Origin: Streptosporangiaceae bacterium
Lineage (GTDB): Bacteria; Actinomycetota; Actinomycetes; Streptosporangiales; Streptosporangiaceae
Direction of reading: 5' to 3'
Assembly: GCA_030040815.1 (NCBI GenBank)
Contig: JASHSZ010000738.1
Span: 1-7,356 of the forward strand
DNA: 7,356 nt
A program made the translations under genes and the position numbers. Shown one piece after another: positions 1 to 6,693 of this stretch (positions are counted from its first letter, which is position 1; every line of letters begins with the position of its first letter). The notes beneath the pieces were generated by a model that did no database searches, had not been told where the DNA came from, and saw only the letters and a program-made list of their open reading frames with translations.

Positions 1-285
1 ACCAGGGACGAGGTAGCCCACCTGGCCAGGCTGTCCAGGCTGGCCCTGACCGACGCCGAACTCGACCACTTCGCTGGCCAGCTCGACCAGATCATCGTGG
101 CCGTGGCGCGGGTCCAGGCGGTTGCGGCCGACGACATCCCGCCCATGACGCACGCGGCGGGGATCGCCAACGTGTATCGCGACGATGTGCCGGCGCCCCA
201 GCTGACGCCAGAGCAGGCGCTCGCCTGCGCGCCGTCGAGCGAGCAAGCGAGGTTCAAGGTCCCGCGGATCCTGGCGGAGGACTGA
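1..285 (+). CDS. gatC: Aspartyl/glutamyl-tRNA amidotransferase subunit C (5'-truncated)
   Basis: This is the small subunit of GatCAB, which amidates Glu-tRNA(Gln) and/or Asp-tRNA(Asn) in the cytoplasm. GatC acts as a belt stabilising the GatA-GatB contact and has no catalytic residues. The frame is open from base 1, giving 94 residues before TGA at 283-285. The first visible residues ([18 protein letters not shown]) match the usual GatC N-terminus, so only about four to six codons including the start lie outside the window. Further family features are the helical segment [10 protein letters not shown], the linker DDIPPMTHA (commonly P-T-S-H-A in relatives), the YRDD motif, and a C-terminal RFKVPRIL that normally packs against GatA. 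The first Met codon in the window (97) is internal and is not the start. The gene ends 1 nt before gatA. Confidence 0.95.
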   Translation, partial: TRDEVAHLARLSRLALTDAELDHFAGQLDQIIVAVARVQAVAADDIPPMTHAAGIANVYRDDVPAPQLTPEQALACAPSSEQARFKVPRILAED

Positions 286-286
286 C

Positions 287-1816
287 ATGGCTGGCGAGGC
301 GACCGTGCTCACTCGACTGAGCGCCGCGCAGATCGCCGCCGCCGTCGCGTCCGGCGAGGTGTCGGCGGTCGAGGTGACTCAGGCACACCTGGACCGGATC
401 GTGGCAGTGGAGCCCGAGCTGCATGCGTTCTTGCATGTGGCGGGCATCGGCGCGCTGGCAGCCGCGGAGGAGATCGACCGGAAACGAGCGGCCGGCGAGG
501 AGCTAGGGCCGCTAGCGGGCGTGCCGCTCGCGCTCAAGGACGTGCTGACGACCGCGGACATGCCGACCACGTGCGGCTCGAAGATCCTCGAGCGCTGGCA
601 GCCCCCGTATGACGCGACGGTCACCAGGCGGCTGCGCGACGCGGGCGTGATCATCCTGGGCAAGACCAACATGGACGAGTTCGCGATGGGTTCGTCGACC
701 GAGAATTCGGCATTCGGGACCAGCCACAATCCGTGGGATCTCGGCCGGGTACCGGGCGGGTCATCGGGCGGATCGTCCGCTGCGGTCGCCGGCTACGAGG
801 CGCCGCTGGCGATCGGCACCGACACTGGCGGCTCCATCCGCCAGCCCGCCGCTGTCTGCGGGATCGTCGGGATGAAGCCCACCTACGGCGGTTCCTCGCG
901 GTACGGGCTGGTCGCATTCGCGTCCTCCCTCGACACGCCGGGTCCGCTGGCGAGGACGGTGCTGGACGCCGCGCTCCTGCACGAGGCGATCTCCGGTCAC
1001 GATCCGCGCGACGCCACCTCCGTTGACGCGCCCGTGCCGCCGGTGGTCGCCGCGGCCCGGCAGGCTGACGTGGCCGGCCTCCGGATCGGCGTTGTCAGCG
1101 AGCTGAGCGGCGAGGGCTATCAGGCGGGCGTCCAGTCCAGGTTCACCGAGGCGGTCGAGCTGCTCGAGTCGCTCGGCGCGAAGGTGACCGAGGTGTCGTG
1201 TCCGCACTTCCGCTACGCGCTGCCCGCCTACTACCTGATCGCGCCCAGCGAGGCGTCATCCAACCTGGCCAGGTTCGACGCCATGCGATACGGGCTGCGA
1301 GTCGGCGACGACGGCAGCCGGAGCGCCGACGAGGTGATGTCGCTGACCAGGGCGGCGGGCTTCGGCCCGGAGGTAAAGCGCCGGATCATGCTCGGTACCT
1401 ACGCGCTGTCCAGCGGCTACTACGACGCCTACTACGGCAAGGCGCAGCAGGTACGGACCCTCATCTGCCGCGACTTCGACGCCGCGTTCGACCAGGTCGA
1501 CGTGCTGGTATCACCGACGACGCCGACGACGGCGTTCGCCATCGGGGAGCGGATCGATGACCCCATGGCCATGTACCTCGCCGACCTGTGCACCATCCCG
1601 TCGGACCTGGCCATGAACGCGGCCATCTCGGTGCCGTGCGGGCTCGCCACCGAGGACGGGCTGCCCGTGGGACTGCAGGTGATGGCCCCCGCGCTGGCTG
1701 ACGACCGCACCTACCGGGTCGCAGCCGCCGTCGAGGCGGCACTCGAGCAGCGCTGGGGCGGACCGCTGCTGGCGCAGGCACCGCCGCTGGGCGAGTCGAA
1801 AGGACCCGCGAGATGA
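287..1816 (+). CDS. gatA: Aspartyl/glutamyl-tRNA amidotransferase subunit A
   Basis: This is the glutaminase subunit of GatCAB: it hydrolyses glutamine (or asparagine) and supplies ammonia to GatB. The 509-residue protein belongs to the amidase-signature family and is near the usual length of 480-510. The Ser-cisSer-Lys triad is visible: Lys84 in GVPLALKDV, Ser159 in the Gly/Ser-rich block [13 protein letters not shown], and Ser183 in [11 protein letters not shown]. The spacing between the three matches the family. [17 protein letters not shown] (residues 128-144) and the C-terminal NAAISVPCG and LPVGLQVM segments are also typical. The ATG at 287 has a GGAGG site at 276-280, 6 nt upstream, which supports this start. 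It follows gatC by 1 nt and its stop overlaps the gatB start in ATGA. Nothing looks truncated or replaced. Confidence 0.98.
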   Translation: MAGEATVLTRLSAAQIAAAVASGEVSAVEVTQAHLDRIVAVEPELHAFLHVAGIGALAAAEEIDRKRAAGEELGPLAGVPLALKDVLTTADMPTTCGSKILERWQPPYDATVTRRLRDAGVIILGKTNMDEFAMGSSTENSAFGTSHNPWDLGRVPGGSSGGSSAAVAGYEAPLAIGTDTGGSIRQPAAVCGIVGMKPTYGGSSRYGLVAFASSLDTPGPLARTVLDAALLHEAISGHDPRDATSVDAPVPPVVAAARQADVAGLRIGVVSELSGEGYQAGVQSRFTEAVELLESLGAKVTEVSCPHFRYALPAYYLIAPSEASSNLARFDAMRYGLRVGDDGSRSADEVMSLTRAAGFGPEVKRRIMLGTYALSSGYYDAYYGKAQQVRTLICRDFDAAFDQVDVLVSPTTPTTAFAIGERIDDPMAMYLADLCTIPSDLAMNAAISVPCGLATEDGLPVGLQVMAPALADDRTYRVAAAVEAALEQRWGGPLLAQAPPLGESKGPAR

Positions 1817-3315
1817 CGACCGAAGTAGCGCATCTCGTGCCCTACCACGAGGCGGTGTCCAGGTACGAGCCCGTGATCGGGCTCGAGACGCACGTCGAGC
1901 TCAGCACCGTCACCAAGATGTTCTGCGGCTGCCCCACCACGTTCGGGTTGCCGCCCAACTCGGCGGTCTGCCCGGTCTGCCTCGGCCTGCCTGGTTCGCT
2001 GCCAGTCGCGAACCGGGCGGCCATCGAGTACACCATCCGGATCGGGCTGGCGCTGCACTGCACGATCGCGAGCTGGTGCAGGTTTGCCAGGAAGAACTAC
2101 TTCTACCCGGACATGCCGAAGAACTTCCAGATCTCGCAGTACGACGAGCCGCTCTGCACGAACGGTTGGATGGATGTCACGGTCGGCGGCCAGAAGTTCC
2201 GGGTCGGCATCGAACGGGTGCACCTCGAGGAGGACACCGGCAAGTCGCTGCACGTCGGCGGCGCCACCGGGCGAATCCACGGTGCCGATTACTCCCTCGT
2301 CGACTACAACCGGGCGGGCATTCCGCTGGTCGAGGTTGTCACCAAGCCGATCCCGCGCACCGGGGAGCTGGCCGGCGAGGTCGCCCGCGGCTACGTGACC
2401 GAGCTGCGCGACCTGCTCCGCGCCCTCGGCGTGTCAGACGTCCGGATGGAGGAGGGCTCGCTGCGCTGCGACGTCAACACGTCGCTCGCGCCGCGCGGCG
2501 CCGCCGAGTGGGGCACCCGCACCGAGACGAAGAACGTGAACTCGCTGCGCTCGGTCGAGCGCGCCGTCCGGTTCGAGATCGAGCGGCAGGCTGGCCTGCT
2601 GGACGCGGGCCTGCGTGTGGTCCAGGAGACCAGGCACTTTCACGAGGACACCGGGACGACGACCTCCGGCCGGAGCAAGGAGGAGGCGCAGGATTACCGC
2701 TACTTCCCCGAGCCGGATCTGGTCCCGGTCGCGCCCCCCGAGCCCTGGGTGGAGCAGATCCGTGCCAGCCTGCCGGAGCTGCCCGCTGCCCGGCGGGCGC
2801 GGCTGCAGGCCGACTGGGGTCTGTCCGACAGTGACATGACCCGGCTGCGCAACGTCGGCGGCGTCGACATGGTCGAGCAGACGGTCGCGGCCGGGGCGGC
2901 GCCGGCCGAGGCGACCAAGTGGTGGCTGAGCGAGCTGGCCAGGGAGGCGAACAGGCGCGGCGTCGAGCTCGCCGAGCTGCCCATCACGCCCGAGCAGGTC
3001 GCTAGGGTGAGCGCCCTGGTCAGGGATGGCAGCCTGAACGACAAGCTGGCCCGGCAGGCGCTGGAGGGCGTGCTCGCGGGCGAGGGCGAGCCCGACGACG
3101 TGGTGGCGGCTCGTAGCCTGGCCGTGGTGAGCGACGACAGCGCGCTGGTCGCGGCCGTGGATGCGGCCATCGCGGCCAAACCCGACGTGGCCGCCAAGAT
3201 TCGGACCGGCAAGACCAACGCGGTTGGCACGCTGATCGGCGACGTCATGAAGGCCACCCAAGGCCGTGCCGACCCCCAGCGCGTGCGCGCGCTGATACTG
3301 CAGCGGCTGAGCTAG
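1813..3315 (+). CDS. gatB: Aspartyl/glutamyl-tRNA amidotransferase subunit B
   Basis: GatB binds the misacylated tRNA, phosphorylates the Glu or Asp side chain with ATP, and amidates it with ammonia channelled from GatA. The protein has 500 residues, a normal length. The N-terminal cradle domain holds [10 protein letters not shown] and a four-cysteine zinc-site pattern (Cys38, Cys40, Cys53, Cys56). [20 protein letters not shown] follows at residues 94-113, then HLEEDTGKS and the GatB signature [21 protein letters not shown] (159-179, read in two parts). [17 protein letters not shown] is at 208-224. The last 150 residues or so form the YqeY-like helical tail that contacts tRNA, ending in [15 protein letters not shown]. 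The start overlaps the gatA stop by 4 nt (ATGA), with AAAGGA at 1799-1804 as ribosome binding site. This implies translational coupling. Confidence 0.98.
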   Translation: MTTEVAHLVPYHEAVSRYEPVIGLETHVELSTVTKMFCGCPTTFGLPPNSAVCPVCLGLPGSLPVANRAAIEYTIRIGLALHCTIASWCRFARKNYFYPDMPKNFQISQYDEPLCTNGWMDVTVGGQKFRVGIERVHLEEDTGKSLHVGGATGRIHGADYSLVDYNRAGIPLVEVVTKPIPRTGELAGEVARGYVTELRDLLRALGVSDVRMEEGSLRCDVNTSLAPRGAAEWGTRTETKNVNSLRSVERAVRFEIERQAGLLDAGLRVVQETRHFHEDTGTTTSGRSKEEAQDYRYFPEPDLVPVAPPEPWVEQIRASLPELPAARRARLQADWGLSDSDMTRLRNVGGVDMVEQTVAAGAAPAEATKWWLSELAREANRRGVELAELPITPEQVARVSALVRDGSLNDKLARQALEGVLAGEGEPDDVVAARSLAVVSDDSALVAAVDAAIAAKPDVAAKIRTGKTNAVGTLIGDVMKATQGRADPQRVRALILQRLS

Positions 3316-3325
3316 CGGAGCGACG

Positions 3326-3919
3326 ATGGCCGTCATCTACCAGACCACGCTGGTGCCGAGCAAGCTCGAACTGCTGACCGCGTGGCTGCCCCGCCAGGAC
3401 TGGTATGCCGGCCAGCAGGGCGGGCCGTCACTGGCGAAGGTCGGCGGCTTCCGGCTTGACGACCCGGCCGGCCAGGTCGGGATCGAGTTCCTGGTCGTCA
3501 GGGACGATGCCGCCCGTGAGCTCACCGCGTACCTCGTGCCGATGACGTACCGGGGCAGCCCACTACCGGAAGCCGATGCGCACCTGATCGGGACGGCCGA
3601 GCACGGCGTGCTCGGCCCGCGCTGGATCTACGACGGCACGCATGACCCGGTCCTGCTCACCCAGCTCGCGGAGCTGATCCAGGGACGCGCTCAAGCGCAG
3701 GCGCAGAGCCAGAGCAACACCCCGGACGCCACTGTGCACGCTGTGCCTGCCGCTGCAGCGCCGAGGCAGGGACTCAGCATCTCCTTCGCACGCCGGCTCA
3801 GCCCAGCGACAGCCGATGCTGCATTGCCCGGCGCGGGTGAGGTCACTGGGCTGTGGACGGCGACGGACGGCACGCTGGTCCGAAGCCTCTTCGCCACGGC
3901 TCGACCGGTCATCGACTAG
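3326..3919 (+). CDS. Maltokinase N-terminal cap-like protein, function unknown
   Basis: The 197-residue protein resembles a group of small actinobacterial proteins annotated as maltokinase N-terminal cap-like; I recognise it by pattern, not by a search. The characteristic stretches are LLTAWLPRQDWY near the N-terminus, KVGGFRLDDPAGQVGIEF, a strand ending in AYLVPMTYRGSPLP, EHGVLGPRWIYDGTHDPV, and a helix running into the Gln/Ala-rich RAQAQAQSQSNTPD. In maltokinase (Mak) this cap precedes the kinase fold, but no kinase domain follows here, so phosphotransfer activity is not expected. The last 70 residues or so are Ala/Pro-rich and then end in a short strand-like segment. There is no signal peptide or membrane segment. 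The ATG at 3326 has GGAG at 3317-3320 and lies 10 nt after the gatB stop, so it is probably co-transcribed with gatCAB. Its cellular role is unknown. Confidence 0.8.
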   Translation: MAVIYQTTLVPSKLELLTAWLPRQDWYAGQQGGPSLAKVGGFRLDDPAGQVGIEFLVVRDDAARELTAYLVPMTYRGSPLPEADAHLIGTAEHGVLGPRWIYDGTHDPVLLTQLAELIQGRAQAQAQSQSNTPDATVHAVPAAAAPRQGLSISFARRLSPATADAALPGAGEVTGLWTATDGTLVRSLFATARPVID

Positions 3920-3941
3920 GCCCCAGGCGCTCGGGTAGACT
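3912..3941 (+). promoter_or_regulatory. Candidate promoter of the metG leader
   Basis: A TAGACT hexamer at 3936-3941 fits the actinobacterial housekeeping -10 consensus TANNNT. TCGACT at 3912-3917 is a partial -35 match with an 18-nt spacer. The predicted transcription start falls about 7 nt after the -10, at or next to A3949, the first base of the leader ORF. The promoter overlaps the stop codon of the upstream gene, so it would give the synthetase its own transcript independent of gatCAB. The -10 is convincing and the -35 is weak. Confidence 0.6.
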
Positions 3942-3948
3942 GGACGAC

Positions 3949-3987
3949 ATGCAGGACGCAGCGCACCAGGAGATGATGCCCCGCTAG
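3949..3987 (+). CDS. Putative leaderless Met-containing leader peptide
   Basis: This 12-codon ORF encodes MQDAAHQEMMPR and ends in TAG at 3985-3987. No ribosome binding site precedes it, but its ATG lies 7 nt after a TAGACT -10 element. That is the geometry of a leaderless transcript that begins on the A of the start codon. Codons 9 and 10 (3973-3978) are both ATG and lie immediately before the first arm of the following hairpin. The stop codon sits in that hairpin's loop. Tandem codons for the amino acid used by the downstream enzyme are the hallmark of a ribosome-attenuation leader peptide. The peptide itself need have no function. A 12-codon ORF with two Met codons could occur by chance; the position and RNA context make that less likely. 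Confidence 0.6.
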   Translation: MQDAAHQEMMPR

Positions 3988-4047
3988 CCGGGGCCACTTG
4001 ACGCTGCCAGGATCTACCGTCCGCACGAGGCCCCGAAGGGGGCCTCG
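3978..4047 (+). promoter_or_regulatory. Candidate methionine-responsive transcription attenuator of metG
   Basis: Four segments can pair in competing ways. Segment 1 (3978-3983, GCCCCG) pairs with segment 2 (3989-3994, CGGGGC), 6 bp around the loop CTAGC. Segment 2 (3989-3995, CGGGGCC) also pairs with segment 3 (4029-4035, GGCCCCG), 7 bp. Segment 3 (4026-4034) pairs perfectly with segment 4 (4039-4047), 9 bp around a GAAG loop. In the inferred model a ribosome stalled on the Met codons at 3973-3978 blocks segment 1 and frees segment 2 to form the 2:3 antiterminator. A ribosome reaching the stop at 3985 covers segment 2, so the 3:4 terminator forms. The 3:4 stem lacks a run of T, which is common for actinobacterial terminators but leaves termination unproven. 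I see no T-box or SAM riboswitch signature here. Confidence 0.55.
4026..4047 (+). terminator. Perfect 9-bp hairpin, probable attenuator terminator
   Basis: CGAGGCCCC (4026-4034) and GGGGCCTCG (4039-4047) form an uninterrupted stem around a GAAG loop, 47 nt before the synthetase start. The stem can be extended: CCGCAC at 4021-4026 can pair with GTGCGG at 4054-4059, leaving a bulge at 4047-4053 and using C4026 in one or the other stem. The following bases (ATTCATG) contain few T, so it is not a classical U-tailed terminator. It could also simply end transcripts from the upstream gene. Confidence 0.5.
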
Positions 4048-4056
4048 ATTCATGTG

Positions 4057-4073
4057 CGGGGTCGGCGCCCCCG
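4057..4073 (+). promoter_or_regulatory. Third hairpin just upstream of the metG ribosome binding site
   Basis: CGGGG (4057-4061) and CCCCG (4069-4073) can form a 5-bp stem with a 7-nt loop, followed by GATGTTTCC. It ends 9 nt before the AGGAGG site. It shares bases with the possible extension of the 4026-4047 hairpin (4054-4059), so the two cannot both form. It could be part of the termination structure or affect ribosome access, or it may be incidental in such GC-rich sequence. Confidence 0.3.
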
Positions 4074-4082
4074 GATGTTTCC

Positions 4083-4088
4083 AGGAGG
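4083..4088 (+). promoter_or_regulatory. Strong ribosome binding site of metG
   Basis: AGGAGG lies 5 nt before the ATG at 4094 and decides the start. The longer in-frame ATG at 3998 has no such site. It would also add 32 residues of arginine-rich sequence read through the hairpin region. Confidence 0.9.
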
Positions 4089-4093
4089 TTCCG

Positions 4094-5788
4094 ATGACCC
4101 GTCTCTATCTGAGTACCACCATCCCTTACGTCAACGCGCCCCCGCACGTCGGCCACGCGCTCGAGTTGGTGCAGGCCGACGTGCTCGCCCGGCACCATCG
4201 GCGCATCGGCGACGAGGTACGGCTGCAGAGCGGCACCGACGACAACTCGCTCAAGAACGTGCTGGCCGCGGAGCAGGAAGGCGTCAGCACCAGGGAGCTG
4301 GTCAACCGCAACGCCAGCATCCTCGCCGGGCTGCGCGAGCAGCTCTCGCTGAGCTTCGACGACTTCATCCGGACCAGCTGCGACCCGCGCCACCGGCCGG
4401 GCGTGGAGCGGCTCTGGCGGGCCTGTCAGGCCAGCGGCGACCTGTACCGCCGGGACTACCAGGGGCTGTACTGCATCGGCTGCGAGCAGTTCTACACCGA
4501 GGACGAGCTGACCGACGGCAGCTGTCCCGAGCACGGCACCCGCCCGCAGCTCATCACCGAGAACAACTGGTTCTTCCGGCTGTCGCGGTATGCCGAGCGG
4601 CTGCGCGCGGAGATCACGTCCGGTCGGCTGCGGATCGAGCCCGCAAGCCGGCGCAACGAGGTGCTCGGCTTCCTCGACGGCGGACTGACCGACTTCAGCG
4701 TGTCCAGGTCGGTGGAGCGGGCCCGCGGCTGGGGCATCGGCGTGCCCGACGACCCGAGTCAGGTGATCTACGTGTGGTGGGATGCCCTCGGCAACTACGT
4801 CACCGCGCTTGGCTACGGGGCGAAGGGCCTGCGCGCCGCCGACTACCAGCGCTGGTGGGTCGACGCCGACCGGCGGGTGCACCTGGTCGGCAAGGGCGTG
4901 CTTCGGTTCCACGCGGTGTACTGGCCCGCGATTCTGCTGTCGGCGGGCGCCCCGCTGCCGACCGAGATCGTCGTGCACGACTATCTCACCGTGGGTGGCA
5001 GCAAGATCAGCAAGTCGGCGGCCTGCGCTCAGCGGGACAGCAGCGACCCGGTGGCGCTGGTCGCCGCGTACGGCGTCGACGCGGTGCGCTGGTGGCTGCT
5101 GCGGGACGTACCACGCGTGGGGGACACCGACTTCAGCGTCGACAAGCTGATCTCCCGGGCCAATCAGGACCTGGCCAACGGGCTCGGCAACCTCGTGAGC
5201 AGAGTTTCGTCGCTATCGCACGCATACCGGAACGGGGTCGTTCGGGCCTGCCGTCGTCCGCACGGAACCACCCGCTGGCTCGCCGCAGCAGCTGACGGAG
5301 GTCCGCCCGTCCTGGCCACCGGGCCGGAGGCGGCGCCGGCCTGGCCGTCCGACGCGGCCGCGCTGGCGGACACCCTCCAGCGGACTCCGGACTCGGTACA
5401 GGCCGCGCTGGCCAGGTTCGACTTCCGTGCCGCCGCGGCCGCCGTCTTCGAGATCGTGGACGAGGCCAACAGATACGTCGAGAAGGCCGAGCCCTGGCAC
5501 CTCGGCCGGGCCGAGCGCGCCGGAGATGACGCCGCCGGGCGACGGCTGGACGAGGTGCTCGGCGCCCTCCTCGCGGCGTGCCAGGTGCTGGCGGCGGAGA
5601 TCTGGCCGTTCCTGCCGGACCTGGCCGCGCGAGTCGCGGCCGCGTGCGATGACTTCGGCAGCACGCTGCCGAAGCCGCAGCGGGTGTTCCCGCGGATCGA
5701 TCGGGAGCCGGGGCGCTATCCTGCCGACGCGGGTACGGAGCGCGAAAGCGAGGTCGCCTCGTGGGTAGTGGCAGGGGGACCGTGCTGA
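4094..5788 (+). CDS. metG: Methionyl-tRNA synthetase, divergent type
   Basis: This enzyme charges tRNA(Met) with methionine using ATP in the cytoplasm. From ATG 4094 it has 564 residues. The class I catalytic motifs are present: HVGH (residues 18-21, the HIGH motif) in TTIPYVNAPPHVGHALE, and KISKS (304-308, the KMSKS motif) in LTVGGSKISKS. The connective domain carries one zinc-knuckle-like set: Cys127, Cys130, Cys144 and His147 (CIGC and CPEHG). The anticodon-binding helical domain includes ANGLGNLVSRV (361-371) and NRYVEKAEPWHL (459-470). Two unusual points are GTDDNSLKN at 48-56, where most bacterial MetRS have GTDEHG, and about four extra residues between KISKS and DPVAL. There is no C-terminal dimerisation (EMAP-like) domain. 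The divergence suggests a second, non-housekeeping MetRS. The upstream leader suggests control by methionyl-tRNA supply. Confidence 0.92.
   Translation: MTRLYLSTTIPYVNAPPHVGHALELVQADVLARHHRRIGDEVRLQSGTDDNSLKNVLAAEQEGVSTRELVNRNASILAGLREQLSLSFDDFIRTSCDPRHRPGVERLWRACQASGDLYRRDYQGLYCIGCEQFYTEDELTDGSCPEHGTRPQLITENNWFFRLSRYAERLRAEITSGRLRIEPASRRNEVLGFLDGGLTDFSVSRSVERARGWGIGVPDDPSQVIYVWWDALGNYVTALGYGAKGLRAADYQRWWVDADRRVHLVGKGVLRFHAVYWPAILLSAGAPLPTEIVVHDYLTVGGSKISKSAACAQRDSSDPVALVAAYGVDAVRWWLLRDVPRVGDTDFSVDKLISRANQDLANGLGNLVSRVSSLSHAYRNGVVRACRRPHGTTRWLAAAADGGPPVLATGPEAAPAWPSDAAALADTLQRTPDSVQAALARFDFRAAAAAVFEIVDEANRYVEKAEPWHLGRAERAGDDAAGRRLDEVLGALLAACQVLAAEIWPFLPDLAARVAAACDDFGSTLPKPQRVFPRIDREPGRYPADAGTERESEVASWVVAGGPC
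5717..5722 (+). promoter_or_regulatory. Weak internal -10 candidate for the dehydrogenase gene
   Basis: TATCCT within the 3' end of metG fits TANNNT and lies 38 nt before the GTG at 5761. I see no acceptable -35 hexamer 16-19 nt upstream, so this is only a candidate. If the attenuator switches metG off, such a promoter could keep the downstream dehydrogenase expressed. Confidence 0.25.
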
Positions 5789-6693
5789 TCTGGGTCCCGA
5801 CGGAGCCGGTGGCGGAAGAGCTGGCCGGACTGAACGGCGCGACCGTCGAGGTGGTCGCGCCGGCCGGATCCGCGCTCCCGGCTTCTGCAGCCATGGTGGA
5901 GTTCTACGTGCCGGCCTTCTTTCCTCCGCCGGAGGCCGTCATCGCCATGGCACGCATGCCGAGGCTGCGGGTCGTTCAGACGCTGACCGCTGGCTTCGAC
6001 AAGGTCCGGCCGCACGTGCCGCCCGGCGTGGTGCTGTGCAACGCCCGCGGCGCGCACGACGCGAGCACCGCTGAGTGGGTCGTGGGCGCGGCCATAGCCG
6101 CGCTCCGCCAGTTTCCGTACTTCGCGGTCGAGCAGGCGGCCGCGCGGTGGAGCTATCGGTTCACCGACAGCCTGGCTGGCAAGAGCGTGCTGATCGTCGG
6201 CTACGGCTCAATCGGCCAGGCGGTGGAGCGTCGGCTGGCCGCCTTCGACGTCGAGATTCGCCGGGTGGCGCAATCGGCGCGGGACGGGGTCAACCCGGTC
6301 TCGGACCTGTCCGGCTTGCTGCCGGACGCCGACGTCGTGATCCTGCTGGCTCCGGTGACCAATAAGACGATCGGCATGGTCGACGCGGCGTTCCTGGCCC
6401 AGATGAAGGATGGCGCGCTGCTCATCAACGCCGCCCGCGGCGTGCTGGTGGTCACCGACGACCTGGTGGCGGAACTGCAGGCGGGTCGGCTGTCGGCCGC
6501 GGTGGACGTGACCGATCCGGAGCCGCTGCCACCCGGTCACCCCCTCTGGGCGTTGCCGAACGTGCTGATCACGCCCCATATTGGCGCGTCGAACCCGTAC
6601 TCGCTCGAGATGGCGAACAGGCTTGTCCGGACCCAGGCCGAGCGGTATATCGCTGGCCAGCCGCTCGCGAACGTGATCACGGGCGAGTATTAG
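5761..6693 (+). CDS. NAD-dependent D-2-hydroxyacid dehydrogenase family protein
   Basis: This cytoplasmic oxidoreductase interconverts a 2-hydroxyacid and a 2-oxoacid using NAD(P)H; the substrate cannot be told from sequence. It has 310 residues, slightly short for the family. The nucleotide-binding domain begins near residue 140 with the dinucleotide loop GYGSIG (147-152). The catalytic residues are visible: Arg226 in INAARG, Glu254 in DVTDPEPLP, and His273 in TPHIGAS. The N-terminal substrate domain includes VVQTLTAGFD (71-80), and AEWVVG (104-109) matches the usual helix after the hinge. The GTG at 5761 has GAGG at 5750-5753. GTG at 5782 is an alternative start that would remove seven residues, with AGGGGG only 3 nt away. 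The gene overlaps metG by 28 nt, implying co-transcription and perhaps coupling. It may act on a glyoxylate-, phosphoglycerate- or phosphonate-type acid, but that is open. Confidence 0.93.
   Translation: MGSGRGTVLIWVPTEPVAEELAGLNGATVEVVAPAGSALPASAAMVEFYVPAFFPPPEAVIAMARMPRLRVVQTLTAGFDKVRPHVPPGVVLCNARGAHDASTAEWVVGAAIAALRQFPYFAVEQAAARWSYRFTDSLAGKSVLIVGYGSIGQAVERRLAAFDVEIRRVAQSARDGVNPVSDLSGLLPDADVVILLAPVTNKTIGMVDAAFLAQMKDGALLINAARGVLVVTDDLVAELQAGRLSAAVDVTDPEPLPPGHPLWALPNVLITPHIGASNPYSLEMANRLVRTQAERYIAGQPLANVITGEY

Noticed and set aside
2434..3336. 300-codon ORF on the minus strand
   Set aside because: It lies opposite gatB, which is unmistakable; there is no domain and no ribosome binding site that would justify a second gene.
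3998..4093. Longer in-frame start for the MetRS (adds 32 residues)
   Set aside because: No ribosome binding site; it reads through the perfect hairpin at 4026-4047, while the ATG at 4094 has AGGAGG 5 nt away and matches the usual MetRS N-terminus.
3942..4093. T-box or SAM riboswitch upstream of MetRS
   Set aside because: I could not find the conserved T-box antiterminator sequence or a SAM-binding core. The short Met-codon ORF with competing hairpins explains the region better.
3563..4978. 471-codon ORF on the minus strand
   Set aside because: It is antisense to the cap-like gene, the leader and MetRS, has no recognisable domain, and is typical of the spurious long antisense frames in very GC-rich DNA.
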